A stretch of 64,000 bases of DNA. Source: Macrostomum hystrix. Taxonomy: Eukaryota; Platyhelminthes; Macrostomidae. A model generated the notes under the pieces. That model made no database searches. It saw only the letters and a program-made list of their open reading frames with translations, and had not been told where the DNA came from. Positions within the stretch are counted from its first letter, which is position 1; every line of letters begins with the position of its first letter. The stretch lies in contig CATNEN010000011.1 in NCBI GenBank assembly GCA_950097015.1, forward strand, positions 620,001 to 684,000, read 5' to 3'. This document shows, piece by piece, positions 31,101 through 42,500 of this stretch. Position numbers and translations under genes: made by a program.

Positions 31101-32051
31101 TGAAATGTAATTATTCAAATGGGTGCCTGGAGTTTAAAGCTTCTTAATGGAAAAATAGCGCAAAAATGGGGGAATATTATTCATATTTTTGTGCCATTAG
31201 CCATCCGCATTTTTTGCGCCATGGTCACAGAAATTGCGTATTTGCGCCATTTTCGCACAGGCGCAAATTCGCGCCACCACCACCACTATATACTACGTTA
31301 GGCTATTTAAAAGAATAATATTTAAGAGTGACTGTTGAATTGAGAATAATGATGTACCCATTTTAAAAAGGATATCCATGTATTTAAAAAATTACATTGT
31401 ACATTTTTTCTAGTCTAAAAGCTTATGTGAAATTACTTAAATTTAGTAAAATAAATAGTTTTGTAATGATTTTTAAAAAGCAACATTTGTAACAAAAAGG
31501 CTAAGTTGCACTAGGCCTAGTATAAATAAATCAAAATATATTGTTGATCAAAATATATTGTATTCCTATTCAATTTTTCTTTAGCTATAGTATAAGCCAA
31601 TGTTTGGTTAGGCCCCTATGGAAATAAAAGAAGCTTAATTTTATATTCAATATATCTCAAGATTTACCTTAACAGATGCCAAACTAAAAGATGTACAAAA
31701 AAGAATAAAATACTTATGGTAATGATTAGGCCTACCTCTTTCATTCCACATGGCCTTATGGGTGTTAATAAAGCCTTGCCTTATTGCTTCTAAAACAGCA
31801 TTGTCATCTGTTGACCAGAAACCGTCAATTTTTTTAATTTCATTTAACAAATGTGCCTTTGCATACTTTGCAGCTTCAGAACCACCATGGCCATCGAAAA
31901 CACCAAAGTAGGCAAATCGAATTCGATCAGAATCTGGTTTGTCAGGAGATTTTTCAAAATAGTAAGTTGCAAAATCCTCCATGTAAACTCGCATGCCTTG
32001 ATTAAGACATTCTGTTACTCGCAAGTTGATCCCTATTTCAAAGTTTTGCAT
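25170..32051 (-). CDS. PPM1D: Metal-dependent protein phosphatase 1D / Wip1 homologue
   Basis: PP2C-family Ser/Thr phosphatase. In vertebrates Wip1 switches off the DNA-damage and p38/p53 response; the same role here is inferred. Three exons on the minus strand, 31736-32051, 26280-26839 and 25170-26042, total 1749 nt (582 aa plus stop) with GT-AG junctions and matching phases. Motifs: YMEDF near the N terminus, GVFDGHGG (metal-binding Asp), STAGTTA, HVGDS, the Wip1-specific basic B-loop YRVVWRRP, FLAVARSLGDLWSYD, LGSDGLWN and ADNITALVV. After about residue 390 comes an Ala/Ser/Thr-rich, low-complexity tail ending in a basic segment (RLRRRK), like the basic tail of Wip1. Length is close to human PPM1D. 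Start chosen because IGINLR...YMED aligns with the Wip1 N terminus. Intron 1 holds several mobile elements. Confidence 0.95.
27895..28466 (+). pseudogene. C-terminal fragment of Helitron Pif1-type helicase
   Basis: Reads NDAANEINYQLLQELPGAVF, then the C-terminal Pif1 helicase motifs: GAPTMLLRN (motif V region), RLQFPVRVCFAMTINKAQGQ and LYVACSRVG (motif VI). It joins directly to Helitron 5' leader sequence at about 27890, so the Rep domain and N-terminal helicase have been deleted. The end frame is disturbed near the former C terminus. Not expected to function. Confidence 0.85.
28624..28895. mobile_element. hAT-type MITE inside Helitron 1
   Basis: 272 bp, with imperfect inverted ends CAGAGGCAGAT and ATCTGCCACTG, flanked by the 8-bp duplication ACTGTATA (28616-28623 and 28896-28903). 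That is the target length of hAT elements. GC-rich interior with repeated GGCGCCC(TTTTTC)GGCCGCTGG-like units. It has no gene. Confidence 0.9.
29293..29523. mobile_element. MITE, family M1
   Basis: Inverted ends CATACATGTGCAAC and GTTGCATATGTATG. The interior is shared with 33431-33703 in the same orientation. No coding capacity. In PPM1D intron 1. Confidence 0.75.
30277..31020 (-). pseudogene. hAT-like transposase relative, 3' part, decayed
   Basis: The minus strand reads a hAT dimerisation-type signature (LPHGNAEVE followed by VFS) near 30840-30870. A TGA and a TAG now stand where Arg and Gln codons would be expected by one C-to-T change each. Downstream is an open 179-aa stretch (30277-30816) with a long charged coiled coil (Glu/Lys/Gln-rich, about residues 50-150). 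The family assignment rests on the short PHGNAEVE motif only. Lies in PPM1D intron 1 on the same strand; two stops and no recognisable start make it a relic. I see no named function for the coiled coil. Confidence 0.55.
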
Positions 32052-34143
32052 TTTTTGTTCCTTAGAACTTAATAGCCTATATCTAGATATAACAGAGGGA
32101 GGGAGAATGATTAGCTGCAAGGGTTCAACAGATAACAAATAACTAGGCCTAATATAAGCTTAAACGAAAGGGTAAATGAACTTCTAATTTTTTTGGTTAG
32201 CTGGGCCTACTAAAGGTTAAAATCAGGCACCTAGTCTTACCCTTTGGTTAGATTTTTAGGTTGGTTATATAGTAGGGGGGCCTATCTAGTCTAGACTCAA
32301 GTCAATGAAGGCACTTTCGCACTTAACTCTTGGACGAAACGAAACGAAAGGGCTAGGCCTATAGTCAGTCAGTGCTGAATAGGATAGCAACCTATTTCTC
32401 CTTTTAACATACACAGACAGAGTACAACAGCCGAATCGACAGCTTTTTAAAGCAGAAATAAATTGCTACGTTCGATACTAATAACTCAGTATTTTAGTCA
32501 GCCAGGTTCCGATTGCACTTAGCCTGTCTCCCCTGTTTGTAAGGGTGTTAGGGCTTTTTTGAAACTTTTTTGTTCTAGATTATACTTAGTGCATTTTTTG
32601 CTTTTTGAATAGAAGCTACTAAAAACTTTAGAAAGCATTAGAAAATGCTCTAGTTATTTGCTTTCTAGAGTTCAGTTCTCCGTCTTTGTTATTTCTAAAA
32701 AAGAACAAAAATTTAAACTTTTTGTTTCCGAGAATCATTGTTAAAGAAATTAATAAAAAACAAATACATCATTCGTAGTTTCATTATATTATTGAATGTC
32801 TACTAGTTGTGTGCATTTATTTCTTTGCGAAATGCAAATCTATTTGAACTAAGACCTCGCATGCCAAACCAAAAAAACATTTTCTCAAGGTTTTATCTGT
32901 GCCGATTCAGACTTCTTGAATTTTAGTCATATAAAATCCTTTGGCTTTTCCATTTTACTTGGAATTCAAAACATTGACTGACTATTTCTTTTTGCTGTAG
33001 CTTACCTGAAAAGTAAAAAACGTAGGCTATCTATATGTAGATGAGTTAGTACAGGTTTGCTCATGGTTATTGAAACGAAAATTAAAACTAGTCTGATTTT
33101 ACATTATTTTATGAACAATCTTTTATTTATGATTATATAAACAAAGAAATGAGCTGCATTGCAAGAATGTAGTTGTTTCTCTCATGTCATTTGTCATCAT
33201 TTTCGTGGTGTTTGATTTAAACATATTTGGGTAACTACAAAATAGGAGTAATCTCAATACTCAATAGGTCCCCTTGTCTCTATTGAAGTTTAATCCTATT
33301 TATTTGCCATCCACCCTAAAATAGAAAATCTAATTAAAATAGTACTTAATTCCTGATTCCCTATGTACTACAAAAGTGTCGTCATCAGCATAGTAGTTTC
33401 CAAAGTACTCTTGTGCTGTGCATTGCTGCTCATACATGCGCAACACCCCAGCCGACCTGGCTGAACCGGCCGGGTGAAACAAGGGCCAAGCAAGGTAAGT
33501 CGCAAAAACCAATCAACCAAGCACAAAAAATCAAAGGGGGGACCAAGGGACAAAAAAGGAAGGCGTGAAGAAGAGGAAAAGGGGGAGAGAAAAATAGAGC
33601 AAATGAGAGCAAACTAAGTTGCAACTGAGAGCAAACTAAGTTGTAAATAGAGCAAAAACTAAGTTGCATGGCCGGCTAAGATTTGGGAGTTTTCACATGT
33701 ATGATAGCTGCTGCCTGAATGATGGAATGCTTTAGGCTTGCCTAACCAAGTGCAGCTGTCCATTATAATCAAGGCCAATGAGCTGTGGGCTTCCACTCAC
33801 TCCAACAGGGACACTGACTACATCCCTATGTCTTATACCTGCCAAGAACACAATCAGACAAATTAAACTTAATAGTGCTAGACATGGCAGTTTACTAACA
33901 GCCTACTGTTTCTTGAGCTAGACCACAATGGACAAATTATGAGAACAAGACAGTTTTCTTTCTAAGCAAATTTATTTTTATCAAACCTATAAACTTTCAA
34001 ATATCTAGCTAGTTTAGTAATAAGCCATTTTTGTACTTATAACTAAGAGCTTGTAGTTCTTGGCTATAGCTTGGTATTAAATATTATTCAAGGTGCCAGT
34101 CTATATTAGAATTAATAATACTTTTTAGTGACTTATTTATTTA
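32052..34143. other. PPM1D 5' flank, mostly featureless, with one MITE
   Basis: No gene recognised. GAACAAAAAATGC just upstream of the PPM1D start follows TTCTAAG, so a splice or trans-splice acceptor is possible there. The only clear repeat is the M1 MITE at 33431-33703. Confidence 0.45.
33431..33703. mobile_element. MITE, family M1, second copy
   Basis: Starts CATACATGCGCAACACCCC and ends CACATGTATG; about 85-90% similar to 29293-29523 by eye, with an internal duplication of GAGCAAACTAAGTTG. Confidence 0.75.
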
Positions 34144-34388
34144 CTAGCTTTTTTTTGCCCGTTGTTTTTGGGGCAGAAATTTAAAGCAAAGCAGTAAGCA
34201 ATTCACGTCTCTGTATTAACTTTATAGTGAAGGTCACCATTTATTTAAGTGAATTTATTTAAGTGAAATGAAAAGTGAAGAGTTTGTTTAAGGGCGTTTT
34301 AAGTAAAAAATAAGTGAAAAGTTTGTCCAAACAGCCCCTCTTGATTACTTCATTAGAAACATGTCTCTTAGCCACTCCTCTATACAGT

Positions 34389-34660
34389 CAGTGGCAGATC
34401 CAGGAATTTTGTTTTGGGGCGGTCTGTCAGGGGAGCGCCATGAGAATCACAGAGGGGGTGCCAGCGGCCGAAAAAGGGCGCCAGGAGCCAAGAAAGGGCG
34501 CCAGCGGCTGAAAAACGGGAGCCAGCGGCTGAAAAAGGGGCGCCAGCGGCCGAAAAGGGGCGCCAGTGCTGCGACTGGCGCCCCTGGTGGGGGCATCTTA
34601 TTACCATGATTAAAATTTAGGGGGGCGACTGCCCCCCCGCCCCCCCTAAATCTGCCTCTG
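34389..34660. mobile_element. hAT-type MITE inside Helitron 2a
   Basis: Same length, ends and 8-bp duplication (TATACAGT, 34381-34388 and 34661-34668) as the copy in Helitron 1, reverse orientation. It was therefore inserted once, in a common ancestor Helitron, and then copied with it. Confidence 0.9.
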
Positions 34661-34812
34661 TATACAGTATGCATGTACACGCGTATACATAAGGAAAATA
34701 GCCATGGCATAACAATAACAATGTCAAAGAAACAAAATTAAACTGTTTCAGAGTTCAGAGTTAGACAGGTCAAGGTCAATTCGTGACTACTTTTCTATTA
34801 ATTGCTTGCGAG

Positions 34813-35775
34813 TCACCTCAAGGCCTGGGGATACACCATATTCTTCGTTCTTCCCCTTGGTGCGAAAATGAATAGGCCAGCTGGAGTTCCAACACGGGAG
34901 CAGGCGACATAAAGCTGCCCATGCGAGAAGCAAGGAGTCTCCAGGTTGATGCCAGCCACCTTCAGCGACTGTCCCTGAGCCTTGTTAATAGTCATCGCAA
35001 AGCACACTCTCACAGGGAACTGCAGTCGCTTGAACTGAAATGGCAGGTCCATGGGGATAATTGGAATCCGGGAACGAACACAGACTCTCCTCTGCCAGAT
35101 CCAGTCATTATCGTGGCCTCAATCACGTGTGGGAAGAGCCGCCTGACTATCAGTCTGGTGCCGTTACACAGCCTTGGCGCATTCAGGTTGCGGAGGAGCA
35201 TAATTGGTGCCCCAACTTTCAGCTGCAAGTTGTGCGATGGAGTTCCAGGAGGATCTAGAGAGTTCAGAAACTCAACAGGATACTCCACAGCGGTGTCATC
35301 AGTCAACGTTGTATCAATTGACTTGTAGGTGAAAACTGCACCTGGCAACTCCTGAAGCAGTTGGTAGTTAATTTCGTTGGCGGCATCATTTCTAGGACAC
35401 AGAATTGCCCTCTCTGACAGCCAGTCAACGTCAGCATATCGAACCATTAGGTTCGGGTAAACTTTTGCCTTGAGCTCCTGCACTGACTGCACAATGGTTC
35501 CGATTGTAGCGATCGATGACTGCCCATCCTCGGTGCTAATCTCCAGCAGACCATTGCCAATTCGCAATAGATTGGCAGAGAACTCATGAGCTGTTTCGTC
35601 TCCTTGAATTGTAGCTCTCATGTTTTGTTCGTAGGTGCAACTTCACAACCGATGGCCACAGGTGAGATGATTTTAGGCAAGCATTAATCTCATCAGCAGG
35701 AGTGCCACGCGGAATCACAGGCAGCGTCTGTCTAAAGTCTCCAGACAGCAGCAGTGACACCACCCATCAGTTGAT
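34813..35775 (-). pseudogene. Helitron 2a helicase, C-terminal half
   Basis: Pif1-type helicase fragment covering MRATIQGDETAHEFSANLLR, LCPRNDAANEINYQLLQELP and the Pif1 C-terminal INKAQGQ and VACSRVG motifs. One frame change occurs near 35010-35050, within the FQFKRL region, and another at about 35620. Upstream, a short stretch of the LLSGDFRQTLPVIPRG motif region remains before the junction to leader sequence. No Rep domain. Non-functional. Confidence 0.8.
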
Positions 35776-36421
35776 CGCCAGCCTCTCTCTTTCTTCTATC
35801 CCAGGCTGGCTGGAGAGAAATATCGACCGGAGAGCCCTGCGCACTGGGACGCCACCGCACTCACCGCACTCAGTCTCAGTGCTGCTTGGGGGCCAGTAGG
35901 GGTCTAGGGGTTTGGGCTGTGTACATTCACGGCTTGAAATGCAATGTACAGTCTGGGGCTTCGGCGCCCGGGGAAGGGAGGGGGTGGCTGTAATAAAATT
36001 TGGCCCGCAGAGTGGCGGAGGGGAGTTGGGGTGGCTGTCCTCGGAAAACAAAAAGTGACTCACTTTGAGATGATGCAGCTTTGCTCTGGATTGAGTAGAG
36101 ATGTTCAAAATTGACAGCATTGTTGGAAAACATGTAAAGTGTAAGTGGATCAAATTTGGAGAAAATCTGACAAAGTGGGGCGACGATATGTCGAATTGAG
36201 TGATTTTTTGACGATTTTTGAGCAGTTTTTTGCACTTTTGAGCAGGAAGGAAATGATTTTTCGGGAATTTGAGTAGCCTATTGCACTCAGCGTAGGTGGT
36301 TTTAGGTATGTGCAAAGTTTGGTGCGATTTGGTTGAGCGGTTTCGGCGTCTATAAAGACAAAAGGTTGCACACAGACAGACAGACAGACAGACAGAGTTT
36401 TCACTTTTATATATATAGATA

Positions 36422-38840
36422 CTAGCTTTTTTTGCCCGTTGTTTTTGGGGCAGAAATTTAAAGCAAAGCAGTAAGCAATTCACGTCTCTGTATTAACTTT
36501 ATAGTGAAGGTCACCATTTATTTATTTACTGCATGAATGAAAAGTGAAGAGTTTGTTTAAGGGCGTACTGGCTCTGACAGCCAGTCAACGTCAGCATATC
36601 GAACCATCAGGTTCGGGTAAACTTTTGCCTTGAGCTCCTGCACTGACTGCACAATGGTTCCGATTGTAGCGATCGATGACTGCCCATTCTCTGTGCTAAT
36701 CTCCAGCAGACCATTGCCGATTCGCAATAGATTGGCAGAGAACTCATGAGCTGTTTCGTCTCCTTGAATTGTAGCTCTCATGTTTGTTCGTAGGTGCAAC
36801 TTCACAACCGATGGCCACAGGTGAGATGATTTTAGGAAAGCATTAATCTCATCAGCAGGAGTGCCTCGCGGAATCACAGGCAGCGTCTGTCTAAAGTCTC
36901 CAGACAGCAGCAGAGTGACACCACCCATCAGTTGATTGCTATTGCGCAGGTCTTTCAAAGTTAAGTTGAGTGCTTCAAATGCCAGTTTGTGGGACATGGT
37001 ACACTCATCCCAGACGATAAGCTTGCAAGCCTGAAGCACTCTGGCAGTGCCTGTGTTTTTCTTGATGTTGCACAGCGGATTCTCCGCTCAAGACAGATCA
37101 AGCGGCAACTTCAGTGCTGAGTGGGCAGTGCGACCGCCTGGCAGCAAGGTGGCTGTAATTCCAGAGGAAGCTACAGCAATGGCAACGTCACCTCGTTGCC
37201 TGACCTTTGCCAGAAGGAGGTTGATTAGAAATTTTTTTCCTGTGCCACCTGGAGCATCAAGAAAAACCATGCCACCAACGTTGTTGTTGACTCTGCGCAA
37301 TAGCTCGCGGTACGCCTCTAGCTGCTCAGGCATGAGTCGGGGCTCATTCTCCTCTATGAACTGTCCCAGCTGCTCCTGGTCATCCAGCTCTTCCAGCAGT
37401 CCCAGTCGCTGACATGCTTCATGAAAAGTTTGGCAGGTATGGCCTTCCACCGTTCTAATGTGTCTAAATGACGTCGGACCAATCACGGTGTGTAGCAGGT
37501 AGTAGCATTCACTGTGGTTTGGGTGCACCGTGTACTCTGGCTAATGCATCAGTCTGTCGTATTTCAGGATGGCCTGGAACTGCAGCGCCTTGAACCCGCC
37601 GCTTCCATCCTTTCGAAGAGGCGTTCCATGTGTAATAGGCAGGCACCTGGTGGTACAGCAAAGTCCTGGCAAAGGGGTCTTCAGCGCACAACTTGAAGAA
37701 AGCAGTAAGAGTAGTGTCCTGTGGCCTTTGAGCACGCTGCTGGATGTTCTCCTCCGTAAAGTATACTCTCTGACCGTTTTCCAGGTGCACACTGAGGTGC
37801 ATGACAGTTGGGTGGCGTTCATGAATAGAGAATCCGAAGATTCGCCACATTGCCTCGTTAGAGCTGATACCTTCCGCTCTTGAAGCGATTGACTTCGTCA
37901 AATTCGTTTACTATGCCTCCAGGTCCCTCAATGTTGAACACTGCTTGGTCGCTACCCTTGTTCACGTACTTGCAAATGTACTTGATTGATTTAACAGAGT
38001 TGCAGTACTCAACGTTGATGTGTGGATTGAACACCTTGGACAGTAGCGGGCAGTAGGGAACGACCCATCTGTTGTCCAGATCGATCTCTTCATTCCCATG
38101 GCTGCATAGAATAATGCGAGTGGTAAAGCCGCCATCCTCACGTGATCTCCGTCGATACAGCGGATAACCGTCTTGTATTTTAGCAAAGCACTGTACGCCA
38201 GCCTCTCTCTTTCTTCTATCCCAGGCTGGCTGGAGAGAAATATTGACCGGAGAGCCCTGCGCACTGGGACGCCACCGCACTCACCGCACTCAGTCTCAGT
38301 GCTGCTTGGGGGCCAGTAGACAGTCTAGGGGTTTGGGCTGTGTACATTCACGGCTTGAAATGCAATGTACAGTCTGGGGCTTCGGCGCCCGGGGAAGGGA
38401 GGGGGTGGCTGTATTAAAATTTGGCCCGCAGAGTGGCGGAGGGGAGTTGGGGTGGCTGTCCTCGGAAAACAAAAAGTGACTCACTTTGAGATGATGCAGC
38501 TTTGCTCTGGATTGAGTAGAGATGTTCAAAATTGACAGCATTGTTGGAAAACATGTAAAGTGTAAGTGGATCAAATTTGGAGAAAATCTGACAAAGTGGG
38601 GCGACGATATGTCGAATTGAGTGATTTTTTGACGATTTTTGAGCAGTTTTTTGCACTTTTGAGCAGGAAGGAAATGATTTTTCGGGAATTTGAGTAGCCT
38701 ATTGCACTCAGCGTAGGTGGTTTTAGGTATGTGCAAAGTTTGGTGCGATTTGGTTGAGCGGTTTCGGCGTCTATAAAGACAAAAGGTTGCACACAGACAG
38801 ACAGACAGACAGACAGAGTTTTCACTTTTATATATATAGA
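36422..38840 (-). mobile_element. Helitron 2b (upstream member of a tandem pair)
   Basis: Starts TCTATATATATAAAAGTG at 38840 and ends CTAG at 36422 on the minus strand. Only TA separates its end from the start of Helitron 2a. It carries the linker region and N-terminal helicase but lacks the C-terminal helicase motifs; the coding part stops abruptly at about 36566, next to terminal sequence. Confidence 0.93.
36567..38280 (-). pseudogene. Helitron 2b linker and N-terminal Pif1-like helicase, broken
   Basis: Minus-strand segments in order: a Helitron central region (YCNSVKSIKYICKYVNKGSD, 37858-38280), WRIFGFSIHERHPTVMHL (37509-37901), then the helicase start with Walker A written GGTGKKF (37088-37528; the usual Thr is Lys). 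Next come VWDECTMSHK (Walker B) and LLLSGDFRQTLPVIPRG (36557-37039). Several frame changes separate these pieces, and the C-terminal half present in 2a is missing. The altered Walker A and the frame changes say it is dead. Confidence 0.85.
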
Positions 38841-39500
38841 TAAAAGTTATTTATTTATATTTTATATTTAATATAAAAATTCACTATCAAAGCATAGTGA
38901 CAAACAAATTAAAACTGTAATGATAAATCATTATTTTTTTATCAAACTATGTAGCAAGGTCTAGAAACATATGGTAGCTCTAGTCTGTTTGCTATGAAGC
39001 ACAATAATATCACTTACACAAAATAGTCAACATGATTAATTTTTGTATGATTTTTAAACCAAAAACAGATTTGTCTTTTTTAATGTAAAAAAGAGATTGT
39101 ACAAAGTTAATGTGCATACTATGAGCTTTAAGCTATTATAGCTAATTACAGGCAACAAACTTTAGGTATTAGGTCACATTAGGTATTAGTTATATAATAA
39201 ACAGTAATAACTTTTTAGTAATAAAAATAGCACTAACTATTAAATTCAGTATTTAACCAATCACAGCTATTGTGTATAATGTATTAAATAACAATTCAAA
39301 ATTAAAATGTATAAATTATTCTAAATTATATATATCTGGAATACTTTATTTGATTATATTTTAAATTGTATTATATATCATATACTCGTATATATCTACT
39401 ATGATTTAATATATATGTATATATGTATGTGACTTAGCTACAGTGAACGTTTTTGTTGTTATGTGCACAGTTTTTGGATTCCAGAAATTTGAGTCCTATA
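38841..39500. promoter_or_regulatory. Probable dystrobrevin 5' flank
   Basis: AT-rich stretch between Helitron 2b and the dystrobrevin ATG. No clear core promoter motif can be assigned by eye; an (AT)-rich run with TATATATGTATATATG lies at about 39409-39430. Confidence 0.35.
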
Positions 39501-42500
39501 ATGTCATCATCGTCTATTTATTATAAGAAGCTGCTTCAAGACTTGAGTGAGTTATTATTGTTTTTTCAATCGATTCAGTCTGTTTTATGTTCTTGCATGT
39601 AACCTTGACCCTTGTTGTGCAGAATCTAGGATCCAAAGCCATTATTTAGCATATTCGCAACTGTTCCCAATCCCAACCCACTCACTGTCAGAGCAATCTC
39701 AACTGGATCGCATTCGTTTCGCCGCCTACCGCACCGCCATGAAGCTTCGCTTCATTCAGCGTCGAGTAAGTCTTCACCTGGTTGACCTGTACACCCTGAT
39801 CGAGTGCTTCCGCTTGGCGCACTTTCATGTGCTAGAATTCGACTCAGAAGTCAGCCCGGAACAGCTCGAACAGCTGTTGTGCACACTCTACGATCAGCTA
39901 AATAAGCGATTGGGTTTGGCCAATTCTGTAGAGGTCGCTGGTGCTCATGACAACTATCTGCAGGAGCTGGCTGGCATGCTGCACGCCTGGCTGTTTGCCA
40001 GATGTCAATTCGGCTTCGGCCAGAGAATGACAGCTCTAGGCGTCAAGGTGGCATTGTCGATTCTGTGCAACGGCAAACCCATGGACAAACTGCGCTATCA
40101 CTTTACTCTGCTGTGCGATCCGGTCACGGGTGTGCTAGACCGATCCAAAGCCCAAGCTTACCTGGTTGAACTCCTCTCACTGCCAGCTGGCGTTTTTGAA
40201 CAGAACAATTTCTATTACCAGCCTGAGACTTGCTGCTTCTTGTCGCAGTGCGCCGGCTTGTTGCACTTTCTTGAGATTCTCCTGGCTGAAGATGCCGCGC
40301 CGCAGCCTCTGCTCTGGTTGACAACATTTCACCGGCTGCAGACAACGGCCAGTCACCCGGTTCGCTGCTCCGTGTGCGGCCAGGAGCCCATTTTGGGATT
40401 TCGCTACAAATGCCAGCAATGCGTGGGATCATTTAATCTGTGCCAGGAATGCTTCTGGACTGGCGCCACCGCTGGCAGTCACACTTTGAATCACGAGGTC
40501 AAGGAGTACACTAGCTGGGTGAGCACTCTGGCTTTTTGCCATTCCTATCTGTTATTCCAAGTCGTCAGATTAATAATTAAATCCTTTATCATCAGATTTG
40601 TAATCCTATCAATACTACCAATATAACTTATCCCATCCGAGATCTCAAGATTAGGGACCACTCTAAATTTCGTAGAGTTATTGATCAAAGCGTTAATCCT
40701 AGGAGTAGGATTACGGATCCCACTCTGAAGCATAAGATTACTTATGCCATCCATAATCCTAAGATAATCGATCCCAAGATTAGCTATCCCATTCATAATC
40801 CTAAGATAATCGATCCCGAGATTAGCTATCCCATTCATAATCCTAAGATAATCGATCCCGAGATTAGCTATCCCATCTATAATCCTAAGATAATCGATCC
40901 CAAGATTAGCTATCCCATTCATAATCCTAAGATAATCGATCCCAAGATTAGCTATCCCATTCATAATCCTAAGATAATCGATCCCGAGATTAGCTATCCC
41001 ATCTATAATCCTAAGATAATCGATCCCAAGATTAGCTATCCCATTCATAATCCTAAGATAATCGATCCCAAGATTAGCTATCCCATTCATAATCCTAAGA
41101 TAATCGATCCCAAGATTAGCTATCCCATCCATAATCCTAAGATAATCGATCCCGAGATTAGCTATCCCATCCATAATGGATAGATATAGATAGAACTTGG
41201 ACAATCTAAGCTGGGCCATGAACATTAAACAAAAGGGAGGGGCTGGCCCGCTATAGCCCTCCTTTAAGCCACAGACACTCAGGCTGAGAGAACCCCCCTC
41301 CCCCTCGATTTTTATCGATCGGGCGGCACAGCATCCCTGCAAGCCATCCCTGAATTTCATATTCATACTTCATCAGATAATTAAACTTTCCAAGACTAAA
41401 GCACCGTATTCATTTCAATGCTGGGCACACAGTTTATATGCGAAACTTACATGCGATTACTTAACCATTTTAGCACATTTTTCACTCAAGGTTGTATTTA
41501 TTTGTGGGATGAAAAAAAATCACGTTTTATAAATGAAAATCAATACTGTACATCTGAAATGTGATGCACAGCTTCAAGTGACATGTCATTGTCTTGGAAA
41601 CATCTAGACGCATCTATTGAAACCATTTTCAATGACATTGGGGCAAAGAACAACATTTTATTAGAGTAAACTCGAAAATGCTGTTTCTCTTAAAAGTACT
41701 GCATCGTGTACTGACGCTCAATCAATGTTCACAGGCAGGCATGGATGCACTCCTTTTGAAGAGGGCTCTAAATGCTATCCAACGACACCAAACTTGATTC
41801 GAGAAATTGCACTACTAAAATCTTATGAGTAAATCTTATGAGAAATTGGCATAAGCCCCGGGTGTCAAAATTGCTGCAATGTGCCTTCTATTTCGAAAAA
41901 TCGAATTTTCCAACACTAATGCAGCTGCTCATCGGATGCGGCATAGTATTGGGTACATTTCGTCTCTACATCAAAAGAATTCGGAAGACCGTTTTTACAA
42001 AATTTACCTTTAAAGTTCGAAAAATAGCATGATTTATTCAATTTCTACGAAAACAACACGTTTTCCATTTCTAACTGCAAATCAAGATTTAGCATCTTGA
42101 ATGTGACGCTGACTCTAAGTTGACATGCCATTCTCTTTCAAACATCCACATGCGTCTATTGACACCATTTTGAGCTCAATGCGACAAAGTGCACTATCGT
42201 AGAGGCAGAAATAGCAAACTTTTTCTCACACGTACACCTGTACAGGTACATATTTTAGTAAAGATGGCCAACTACTGAATGTGTGTACACGAGTCTAGTA
42301 TCAAATGAAAGATGGTCCTAAATGCAATTCAGCAAAGGTAAGCGCAGCACCAACGGATGCAGCAATCAAAAGTTATGACTGATCCCGTTTTGCATGTTTT
42401 AGCCCCCCCGGGGGTCAAAATTTGGGATTTTCGCATCCACCAACGGGGCAAGTGGATGCTTAGAAAATTCAATATATACATTTTGTGCGCACATCTGTTG

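Larger units (their letters stand above)
34144..36419 (-). mobile_element. Helitron 2a (downstream member of a tandem pair)
   Basis: On the minus strand it starts TCTATATATATAAAAGTG at 36419 and ends in the GCCC/GGGC hairpin plus CTAG at 34144, flanked by A and T. It carries the C-terminal half of the helicase and the same hAT MITE as Helitron 1. The leader joins the helicase directly at about 35775, so Rep and the N-terminal helicase are deleted. Confidence 0.93.

Noticed and set aside
40545-41366. 273-codon minus-strand frame made of repeated NGIANLGIDYLRIM units
   Set aside because: It is the translation of a 42-bp tandem repeat. The unit length is divisible by three, which keeps the frame open by itself, and it overlaps the dystrobrevin intron.
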